Source of the DNA: Halanaerobiales bacterium
Lineage (GTDB): Bacteria; Bacillota; Halanaerobiia; Halanaerobiales; M55B127
Length of the DNA stretch: 7,994 nt
Assembly (NCBI GenBank): GCA_021736965.1
Contig: JAIPEV010000073.1
Span: forward strand, 1 to 7,994
Direction: 5' to 3'
The notes beneath the pieces are model-generated. The model made no database searches and had not been told where the DNA came from. It worked only from the letters and a program-made list of their open reading frames with translations. Positions 1 to 5,463 of the stretch are shown here, piece after piece. A program made the position numbers and the translations under genes. Every line of letters starts with the position of its first letter. Position 1 is the first letter of the stretch.

Positions 1-604
1 TGTCGCCTGTAAAAAGAATATGTTCTCCAAATTTATGTCTAAATAGTATAAACCAAAGCAAGATAGCTAAACCTATAAACCAATATGATTGAGCGGGTAG
101 TCCTAGGATATTTCCGGCAAATATTTTTTGATAAATGGTGTCTCTTAATCCCATTGAATAGGCTCTTCCCTGGGATACAATATTACTAAAACCCCTAATA
201 AAAAACTGCATACCCAGTGTTGCGATTATTGAAGGAATACCTATCTTTGTAATTAATAAACCGTTGATAAGCCCTACTAAAGCACCTGTAATTAGACAGC
301 CAATAATAGCTAAAATAACACTACCGGTTGATTCAAAAATTATGGCAAATACAAATCCAGACAGGGCCATAACAGCTGGAAATGAAAGATCAATTTCACC
401 CATCGCTAAAATCATTGTTAAACCAAGAGCAATTACCCCTACAAAAGGAACGGTTGATAGAAATGATCTGTAAATTTGAGGTTTTAGAAAAACAGATGGG
501 CTTGTAATAACAAATAATATTAATACAATAATAGCAATACCGATCAGGGCCAACTGAGTTTTATATTTGGCAACATTTTTTGAGTTTAATAATTTAGATT
601 TCAT
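1..604 (-). CDS. Sugar ABC transporter permease, RbsC/FrcC type (partial, C-terminus cut by window edge)
   Basis: Inner-membrane permease subunit of a CUT2-type sugar importer (BPD_transp_2 family), expected to form the channel used by the adjacent ATPase and binding protein. I translated the minus strand from the ATG at 604-602, which gives 201 open codons running off the left edge; the family is usually about 320-340 residues, so about 60 percent is present. Hydrophobic segments lie at about residues 18-35, 50-68, 77-92, 95-117 and 174-189. The family hallmark GEIDLSFPAVMALSG is at about 69-83, followed by GLINGLLITKIGIPSIIATLG at about 111-131. The start is supported by an AGGTGG ribosome binding site that overlaps the stop codon of the ATPase gene. 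Only 8 nt separate the two genes, so they are almost certainly cotranscribed and translationally coupled. The sugar carried cannot be read from the permease. Confidence 0.93.
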   Translation of the reverse strand, partial: MKSKLLNSKNVAKYKTQLALIGIAIIVLILFVITSPSVFLKPQIYRSFLSTVPFVGVIALGLTMILAMGEIDLSFPAVMALSGFVFAIIFESTGSVILAIIGCLITGALVGLINGLLITKIGIPSIIATLGMQFFIRGFSNIVSQGRAYSMGLRDTIYQKIFAGNILGLPAQSYWFIGLAILLWFILFRHKFGEHILFTGD

Positions 605-612
605 TATACCAC

Positions 613-1365
613 CTAACCTTCTACTTTAGTAAGTTCGACCATTTCTGTATTAAAATCTTCAAGAGAGATCTTCTCTCTTTCATATCTTCCAACAATCTGA
701 CCTCTATCAAGTACTACAAACCGATCTGAAACAGGGTAAACGTTTGCAATATTATGAGAAATATAGATACAGGCCTTACCCCTATCTTTAATATCACGAA
801 TAAAATTAAGTACTTTTTCTACTTCCTGTAGAGAGAGAGCCATTGTTGGTTCATCGAGGATAACCAGATCAGCATCAAAATGCATTGCTCTACCGATCGC
901 AACACCCTGTTTTTCACCACCAGATAAGGTTAAAATATTTGAATCTGGATTAGCTCCGATTCCAGTAAACCCCATCATATCGCGCATAATTTCATTGGTT
1001 TCTTCCTTTTCTTCTTTTACTTTAATAAAACCTAATTTATTAGTCTTTTGTCTACCGAGGAAAATATTTCTCCATAATGACTGTTTTTCTGCAAGGGCTT
1101 GTTCCTGATAAACGGTTTCAATACCTATTTGATGAGCTTTTTTAACGGAGTATTTTTTAGGATTAATCTTTTTTCCTTTTATGTACATTTCTCCTCCGTC
1201 AAATGGATGAAGACCGGTTATAATTTTAATCAAAGTAGATTTACCCGCACCGTTATCACCCATCAAGCCAACTACTTCATTTTCACCAACTTCAAAATTT
1301 ATATCATTTAATGCTACTACTCCTCCAAAGTGTTTTTGTATATTATTCATTTTAATCAAACTCAT
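613..1365 (-). CDS. Sugar ABC transporter ATP-binding protein, single ABC domain (FrcA type)
   Basis: Cytoplasmic ATPase that powers sugar uptake with the neighbouring permease. All nucleotide-binding motifs are present: Walker A GDNGAGKST (36-44), Q-loop Gln87, signature LSGGEKQ (147-153), Walker B DLVILDEP (166-173) with catalytic Glu172, and switch His204 in YISHN. At 250 residues it has only one ABC domain. RbsA, XylG and AraG of the same CUT2 class carry two domains in about 500 residues, so this resembles the FrcA subfamily and should work as a homodimer. The D-loop region reads TMALSLQE, similar to FrcA relatives. A full AGGAGG (1375-1380) lies 9 nt upstream of the chosen ATG; an internal Met6 is a less likely start. 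It lies 103 bp downstream of the binding-protein gene, with a stem-loop between them. Confidence 0.95.
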   Translation of the reverse strand: MSLIKMNNIQKHFGGVVALNDINFEVGENEVVGLMGDNGAGKSTLIKIITGLHPFDGGEMYIKGKKINPKKYSVKKAHQIGIETVYQEQALAEKQSLWRNIFLGRQKTNKLGFIKVKEEKEETNEIMRDMMGFTGIGANPDSNILTLSGGEKQGVAIGRAMHFDADLVILDEPTMALSLQEVEKVLNFIRDIKDRGKACIYISHNIANVYPVSDRFVVLDRGQIVGRYEREKISLEDFNTEMVELTKVEG

Positions 1366-1417
1366 AAATAGTTACCTCCTATTTTGTTAGGATTATGGAT
1401 TTATTTAATTACTAAGT

Positions 1418-1454
1418 TTAAATAAAATGTAGGGACCAATTAAGGCCCCCACAT
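1418..1454 (-). terminator. Intercistronic stem-loop with U-rich tail (terminator-like, probably partial)
   Basis: Read on the minus strand just after the binding-protein stop codon, an 11-bp stem (arms 1444-1454 and 1427-1437, nine core pairs including GUGGGGGCC with GGUCCCUAC, two of them G-U) closes a 6-nt loop (UUAAUU). It is followed by a U-rich tail (TTTTATTT at 1419-1426). This has the form of an intrinsic terminator. The ATPase and permease downstream have good ribosome binding sites and no clear promoter of their own, so I infer partial termination, or protection of the binding-protein mRNA from 3' decay. Both are known ways in which ABC operons make more binding protein than membrane components. 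Confidence 0.65.
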
Positions 1455-1468
1455 ATTTATACTGTAAT

Positions 1469-2461
1469 TTATCTGATTCCTTCTTCAGCCAGTGGAGCTA
1501 TCATATCAATATTACCAGCGTGAATTAATCCAGCACCAGTATCAATGTGGAGTCCTGAGAATCCCCATTTTTCTGTGAGATAGATCTGGAATATGGGTAA
1601 AAATCCTTGCAAGAAAGGTTGTTGGTCCAGTACTAAGTCGGTATAACCATTTTTAATACCTTCTGCTGTTGCTGCTGAAAGATCAAAACCAGCACCAATT
1701 ATATCATTTGGACCTAAACCTGCTGATTCTATATATGTTTGTAAGGAAGATGTAAGATTACCGTGGTCGGTAACAATCAAGTCACAGTCAGGATTTGCTT
1801 GTAGATATCCAACTATAACTGGAATTCCATTTGAAGCATCTTTATCAACTTCAGCAGATATTTCCATATAGTCTACTTCTAAGCCAGCGTCCTCTAATGC
1901 ATCAATAACGCCTAGAGTTCTTTGTCCACGTGTAGGTTTAGATTTTAAGCCCCATACTAAAGCTCTGTCTCCTGTACCAAGGTCAAATCTGTTTACACAT
2001 CCTTCACCTAATAACTGTCCGGATGGATATAGTTCTTGGCCGACATAACCAAAACCTTCACCTTTGTATTTTGCTTCCAGTTCTGGTAAGGTTGTATTTT
2101 GACTTGTTACAATAATTCCTTTATCTACTGCATCTGCAACAAAATCTGAATATGCTTCGTCACCAGGGTGTCCCATGATTGCAATTCCGTCAGGATTTGC
2201 CGCAACAGCCTGTTCAAATTGAGTTACCATCTGTTGTGGGCTCCATTCTGACCACCTGTAATGAATATTAACTCGATCACCTAGAATTTCTTCAGCTTTC
2301 AAGGCACCATTGTAAACAACAGTAGCGAAAGTTCCGCCCGGGCTACCACCTGGGAAAAAGTAAATTTCTACAGGATCTTCATTTTGAGCCAGTGCCGGGA
2401 TAGTCATAAGACCGATCAACAATGCAACTGCTAATAAGATAATACTCGTTTTTTTAAACAT
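1469..2461 (-). CDS. Periplasmic sugar-binding protein of a CUT2 ABC transporter (Peripla_BP_4 / RbsB-like)
   Basis: Secreted solute receptor that delivers a sugar to the permease encoded downstream. Residues 1-25 form a classical Sec signal peptide: basic MFKK, a hydrophobic core, then IPALA with predicted cleavage before Gln26. There is no lipobox cysteine, so the mature protein should be soluble in a periplasm. That is the Gram-negative arrangement and differs from the lipid-anchored receptors of most Gram-positive cells. The mature part has two Rossmann-like lobes, with an opening strand at about 31-36, the segment NPDGIAIMGHPG (89-100) and a later strand DCDLIVTDHGN. These fit periplasmic binding protein family 4, and the 330-residue length is normal. 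A strong AAAGGGAGG lies 8 nt upstream of the ATG. The gene follows a 282-bp gap with a candidate promoter and operator. The ligand is unassigned; a pentose such as L-arabinose or L-ribulose is suggested only by the neighbouring araB and araD. Confidence 0.93.
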   Translation of the reverse strand: MFKKTSIILLAVALLIGLMTIPALAQNEDPVEIYFFPGGSPGGTFATVVYNGALKAEEILGDRVNIHYRWSEWSPQQMVTQFEQAVAANPDGIAIMGHPGDEAYSDFVADAVDKGIIVTSQNTTLPELEAKYKGEGFGYVGQELYPSGQLLGEGCVNRFDLGTGDRALVWGLKSKPTRGQRTLGVIDALEDAGLEVDYMEISAEVDKDASNGIPVIVGYLQANPDCDLIVTDHGNLTSSLQTYIESAGLGPNDIIGAGFDLSAATAEGIKNGYTDLVLDQQPFLQGFLPIFQIYLTEKWGFSGLHIDTGAGLIHAGNIDMIAPLAEEGIR

Positions 2462-2603
2462 TAAATAAACCTCCCTTTGTTATTAGAAATCTTTAATACC
2501 GATGATCTTAAAATAGAATTTATAGCTGTATCTACACCCCCTTTTTTAATTGCTAACCTAAACTTCTTTAACAGGTAAAAAAGTATTTTATAGATTGGTA
2601 TCT

Positions 2604-2631
2604 AATATATAATGTGATATTGTGTATACAA
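2604..2631 (-). promoter_or_regulatory. Candidate sigma-A promoter of the ABC transporter unit
   Basis: On the minus strand, TTGTAT (2626-2631) and TATATT (2604-2609) are separated by 16 nt. The -10 matches consensus at five of six positions, while the -35 matches only at TTG. Transcription would begin near 2597, leaving an untranslated leader of about 135 nt before the binding-protein ATG. The -35 box lies inside the AraR-like inverted repeat, as expected for a repressed promoter. In such AT-rich DNA the assignment is tentative. Confidence 0.4.
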
Positions 2632-2633
2632 AT
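2619..2633. promoter_or_regulatory. AraR-like operator (weaker copy)
   Basis: The inverted repeat TTGTGTATACAA (2620-2631) pairs TTGTG with TACAA around a 2-nt centre, with one mismatched pair. It is followed by AT, giving the same TTGT..ATACAAAT frame as the copy at 3952-3967; the two share 12 of 14 positions. Against the B. subtilis AraR box as I remember it (ATTTGTACGTACAAAT), about 11 of 16 positions match. It overlaps the candidate -35 box. Confidence 0.45.
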
Positions 2634-2743
2634 ATAAAAAATATATTACTTATTTTAAGAATTAAAGTATTAAGTTTATAAAGTACTTAGATGTACATTT
2701 CTATCTAAACTTATGTTATTAGTAAATCAATTGTAGGTATTTT

Positions 2744-3901
2744 TTAATATTCCCAGTTTTCTTTTAAAGTTTTGAACATTTCAGTGATATTTTTAGGTGG
2801 AACGAAGTTCTGTATATTATGTACAGCTGAAAATACGAATCCACCTCCAGAAGCAAGGTCATTAATACGTCTTTTTACTTCTTCTCTTACTTCTTTTTTA
2901 TTACCAAATGGTAAGACTTTCTGAGAATTTACACCTCCACCCCAGAATGTAAGGTCATTACCATATTTCTTTTTAAGTTGCGCTGTATCCATACCTTTAG
3001 CAGAAACCTGGATTGGATTTAATATTTCTACCCCGATATCAATAAAATCAGGAATAAACTTTGCATTAGCACCACAGGTATGGAGAAATATTTTGGCTTC
3101 GCTTTTTTTATGAACTAAATCAAAAAGTCTTTTTTGTCGAGGTTTTATGTATTTTTTATAAAAACTTGGTCTTATCATTGGACCATTTTGGATTCCGACA
3201 TCATCCCAGTAAGCAAAAACATCGATATATTCTCCAACTTCTTTGAGAAAGTTATCTGTAGCCTTTATATAAAGCTGTGTTATCTTTTCCATTATTGCTT
3301 CTGCAAATTTAAGATTGCTTGAAGTTGACATTAGAAACTCTTCCATACCTCTTATTCGAGACGGATGTTCAAAAAGACCACCACCGAAGATGGGAGAACC
3401 TACAATCGCATAGTCGGTATTTTGATAGAGATTTATTGCCTTTTCTTTTATTCCTTCCATCCGAGCTGGATCATCAGGATCTGGCCAGTCCATCTTCTCT
3501 AATGCCTTTAGAGTAGACTCTTTAATAGGAAATTCGCGATAGTCATAATAATATCCATTTTTAGGACGGTAAAGTTTAGCTCCCCATTGGTCAACAAATG
3601 TATAGTAGTCACCCTCTTTTTTTATTTTTAGTTCCCAGGTTGAGGGTGGGTTGGTCATCAGAGGAACGGCATCTACTTGTACCCAATCCAATAATCTTTG
3701 GTCCAAATAAGGTAATTGTTGGACAACATCCATTATTTCAATATCTTCTTTTTTAATTTTAAAGTTTAGATGATCCATCAAATCAAGATATGCTCCACTA
3801 CAGATTGAGGTTACAATAGTAGAACCGAGATCTACTGGAATCCGATCTGGTTCATTATGATTTAGAACAGTTTTTATCCTTTCCCTTGAATTCATTACCA
3901 T
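2744..3901 (-). CDS. Uroporphyrinogen-decarboxylase-superfamily protein (MtaA/CmuA-like methyltransferase fold, function unknown)
   Basis: The 385-residue protein belongs to the URO-D superfamily, recognised from the N-terminal SRERIKTVLNHNEPDRIPVD (5-24), YWDDVGIQNGPM...Y..YIKPRQKRLFD (231-261), FLHTCG (272-277) and GGGFVFSAVHNIQNFVPPKNI (352-372). It is not a heme-pathway HemE: the arginine-containing substrate motif near the HemE N-terminus is absent. MtaA, MtbA and CmuA use a zinc site of His-X-Cys plus a distant Cys to move methyl groups between corrinoid proteins and thiols. Here His274-X-Cys276 is present, but the place of the distant Cys is taken by His361, so a His/Cys/His site is my inference. 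No corrinoid protein is visible nearby. Its own promoter and operator and its location between araM and the transporter imply a role tied to the imported sugar. The start has GAGGTGATC placed 7 nt upstream; Met3 is an alternative. The specific reaction is unknown. Confidence 0.88.
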   Translation of the reverse strand: MVMNSRERIKTVLNHNEPDRIPVDLGSTIVTSICSGAYLDLMDHLNFKIKKEDIEIMDVVQQLPYLDQRLLDWVQVDAVPLMTNPPSTWELKIKKEGDYYTFVDQWGAKLYRPKNGYYYDYREFPIKESTLKALEKMDWPDPDDPARMEGIKEKAINLYQNTDYAIVGSPIFGGGLFEHPSRIRGMEEFLMSTSSNLKFAEAIMEKITQLYIKATDNFLKEVGEYIDVFAYWDDVGIQNGPMIRPSFYKKYIKPRQKRLFDLVHKKSEAKIFLHTCGANAKFIPDFIDIGVEILNPIQVSAKGMDTAQLKKKYGNDLTFWGGGVNSQKVLPFGNKKEVREEVKRRINDLASGGGFVFSAVHNIQNFVPPKNITEMFKTLKENWEY

Positions 3902-3933
3902 CTAAGATCACCTCATTATTATTAAATATAGAT

Positions 3934-3939
3934 ATTATA
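3934..3939 (-). promoter_or_regulatory. Candidate -10 box of the URO-D-like gene
   Basis: A perfect TATAAT on the minus strand lies 32 nt before the ATG, so the transcript would start near 3927 with a leader of about 26 nt. No good -35 exists at 16-18 nt spacing; the best TTGTAT is 20 nt upstream, inside the operator. The promoter is plausible but would be weak or unusual in its -35. Confidence 0.45.
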
Positions 3940-3951
3940 TTTTTATTGTAT

Positions 3952-3967
3952 GGTTGTACATACAAAT
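3952..3967. promoter_or_regulatory. AraR-like operator (strong copy)
   Basis: On the minus strand the site reads ATTTGTATGTACAACC, which agrees at 13 of 16 positions with the B. subtilis AraR box as I remember it (ATTTGTACGTACAAAT). The core TTGTA-CA-TACAA (3954-3965) is a perfect 5-bp inverted repeat. An overlapping larger repeat, TTGTATG (3946-3952) with CATACAA (3959-3965), adds a third half-site. It lies just upstream of the TATAAT at 3934-3939 and covers the -35 region, a repressing position. AraR releases such sites when L-arabinose binds; control by that regulator here is inferred. Confidence 0.6.
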
Positions 3968-4114
3968 GCATTTAAAAAAATATGCTATAACTATTTATTT
4001 ACTTATAGACTACTTAAAAAAATCCTTCAAAAAATTTAAAATATTTCAGAAAATTATAAAATTTTAAAATAACACACACTAATATTTACTTCATAATTAA
4101 ACATATTTTGTTTT
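3968..4114. other. AT-rich intergenic stretch after araM
   Basis: This stretch follows the araM stop codon and precedes the operator of the URO-D-like gene. It has many A and T runs and trivial AT-only inverted repeats such as AAAATT with AATTTT near 4050-4070. I see no GC-containing terminator hairpin and no gene. Confidence 0.6.
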
Positions 4115-5428
4115 TTATTGATAATATTTGTTTAATAGTTTATCTGTTAGTTGCTCTAATTTATCAATCTGGTCTAAAAGTGTAGTTACAGTATATCTTG
4201 ATCTGATTTCAAAGCCGTATTTTAAAGCATTTTCAGTTAATTTTTTTGGTATTTGTTTGATAATATTATTATTTAAGGTGTCTTTTTGTTGTAGGATCTT
4301 CCTTGTCTTTAAAATTTTTTTAAGGTTTTGTTCAACAAGTAATAATATATCTTCTTTTGAGTTAAGAAGTTTTTCTTTTAATAAATTGTCTTTTTGCCAT
4401 CGATCTTCAAGGTTTTTTAATATTGGCTTTGATCTATTTTTATATATATTTTTTATTTTTTTAATTCTGTTTTTTTTATTATACACTAAGTTTATTTTAG
4501 AAAAATCAATATTTTTAAGTTCTAAATAAAACAAAGTTGTAAACAAGGCTGCTATTCCTACTTTTGTACCGTGTAAGGGCATTTTTAGATTGTAATCATC
4601 TCCAAACATCTCAATAAAGTGGGAGATATGATGTTCACTCCCGGAAGCAGGTCTAGAACTTCCCACAAGCTGCATCGCAAGGCCAGAGTTAATAAGGCCC
4701 TTAATTAAGCTTACAATATTTTTTTCTGACCTGAAATTAAAACCTTCTTTTGTATTAATTATCTTATACAATTCATCCTCGATGATATGGAAGGCTTTAT
4801 TACAAAAATATTCATCAAATAAAAGATTAGCTAATTTCCAGTCCAATAAAGAAGTAGTTTTTCCTAATAAATCTCCATATCCAGCCTGAATCAATCTTTT
4901 AGGAGCATTTTTTAAAACACCAATATCAGCTATTATAGCCTCTGGTGGTTTTGTATTATAAGTCTGTTTTACTCCTTGTGTAGTAATTGAGGATACTGAA
5001 GAAGCATAACCATCCATCGAAGGGGCTGTAGCAATTACAGAGTAGGAAATACCTCTCTTAAAAGCAGCATAGGCGCTTAAGTCATTGATCGTTCCGGATC
5101 CACAGGCTAAAAGATACTCATCTTTTGTAATTCTATTAAGTATCTTATTAAGATTATCTGTATTTGGAACTACTTTATTACCTTTAATTTTTAATAGATT
5201 GACATCATAATCTTTTTTAACTAAAATATTTACAGCTTTTTTGCCAGCTGCTTGATAAGTATTTTGATCACAGATCATCAAGATTTTATTTTTTTTTGTT
5301 AATCTGTCCATTACCTCGGGCAATTTATTAAAAGCATCATTTTCAATCAGGATTTTTTTAATTGTTATATAATGTTCTTTACCACAATCGCAACTAAATC
5401 TGCTGTCAAGTAGTCTATTAGTCATCAT
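4115..5428 (-). CDS. araM: AraM/EgsA-like sn-glycerol-1-phosphate dehydrogenase family protein
   Basis: Iron-containing-alcohol-dehydrogenase fold. The B. subtilis AraM, encoded in its arabinose operon, reduces dihydroxyacetone phosphate to sn-glycerol-1-phosphate with NAD(P)H and a divalent metal. Visible hallmarks are the nucleotide-binding GSGTIND (110-116), TAPSMDGYAS (134-143), GYGDLLGK with metal ligand Asp186, SRPASGSEHHISH (258-270) with metal ligand His266, and PLHGTKVG with metal ligand His286. The protein is 437 residues, about 40 longer than B. subtilis AraM by memory. The extra length lies in the N-terminal CDCGKEH segment (13-19) and a lysine- and asparagine-rich region (about 305-395) encoded by very AT-rich DNA; the end IRSRYTVTTLL again looks AraM-like. 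It starts 35 nt after araB. AGGAG (5434-5438) lies 5 nt from the first ATG and 8 nt from the second (5425), so Met2 may be the true start. Activity on another sugar-derived substrate cannot be excluded. Confidence 0.88.
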   Translation of the reverse strand: MMTNRLLDSRFSCDCGKEHYITIKKILIENDAFNKLPEVMDRLTKKNKILMICDQNTYQAAGKKAVNILVKKDYDVNLLKIKGNKVVPNTDNLNKILNRITKDEYLLACGSGTINDLSAYAAFKRGISYSVIATAPSMDGYASSVSSITTQGVKQTYNTKPPEAIIADIGVLKNAPKRLIQAGYGDLLGKTTSLLDWKLANLLFDEYFCNKAFHIIEDELYKIINTKEGFNFRSEKNIVSLIKGLINSGLAMQLVGSSRPASGSEHHISHFIEMFGDDYNLKMPLHGTKVGIAALFTTLFYLELKNIDFSKINLVYNKKNRIKKIKNIYKNRSKPILKNLEDRWQKDNLLKEKLLNSKEDILLLVEQNLKKILKTRKILQQKDTLNNNIIKQIPKKLTENALKYGFEIRSRYTVTTLLDQIDKLEQLTDKLLNKYYQ

Positions 5429-5433
5429 AGTTA

Positions 5434-5438
5434 CTCCT
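5434..5438 (-). promoter_or_regulatory. Ribosome binding site of araM
   Basis: AAAAAGGAG precedes two tandem ATG codons. The spacing is 5 nt to the first and 8 nt to the second, which slightly favours the second ATG as the real start and shortens the protein by one residue. Confidence 0.7.
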
Positions 5439-5463
5439 TTTTGAAGTTAAATCATCCTTAAAA

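Larger units (their letters stand above)
2462..2743. other. Intergenic region between the URO-D-like gene and the transporter genes
   Basis: This 282-bp AT-rich gap has no convincing ORF. It contains the candidate promoter and operator at 2604-2633 and the ribosome binding site GGGAGG at 2470-2475. The predicted leader carries a G5 run (GGGGGTG) at about 2535-2541 that looks like a ribosome binding site, but a stop codon follows at once, so no leader peptide is supported. Just downstream of the URO-D-like stop there are only weak AT-rich inverted repeats (AAGTTTA with TAAACTT, TTAGAT with ATCTAA) without a T-tract. I therefore see no clear terminator, and read-through into the transporter genes is possible. 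Confidence 0.6.

Noticed and set aside
264..473. Plus-strand open frame of 69 codons
   Set aside because: It lies entirely opposite the permease gene, whose minus-strand translation shows clear transmembrane segments and family motifs.
2090..2120. TTGT-TACAA inside the receptor gene as a third AraR site
   Set aside because: Half-site spacing differs from the two intergenic copies and it lies deep in coding sequence; likely chance.
2744..3901. HemE (heme biosynthesis uroporphyrinogen decarboxylase)
   Set aside because: The HemE N-terminal arginine motif is absent, the protein is longer than typical HemE, and it has the HTCG and HNIQ segments of the methyltransferase-like branch; there are no heme genes nearby.
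4020..4080. AT-only inverted repeats after araM as a terminator
   Set aside because: The stems contain almost no G-C pairs and arise readily in such AT-rich DNA.
4469..4475. A_AAA_AAC slippery heptamer, in the correct frame, on the coding strand of araM (Lys319-Asn320), suggesting a programmed -1 frameshift
   Set aside because: The region is very rich in A runs, so the heptamer is expected by chance. The -1 frame stops within a few codons, I saw no strong downstream structure, and the zero frame continues to an AraM-like C-terminus.
4128..4529. Plus-strand open frame of 133 codons rich in Phe, Leu and Ser
   Set aside because: It is the antisense shadow of the AT-rich, lysine-rich end of araM; Lys codons read backwards give Phe and Leu. 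No ribosome binding site or recognisable family.
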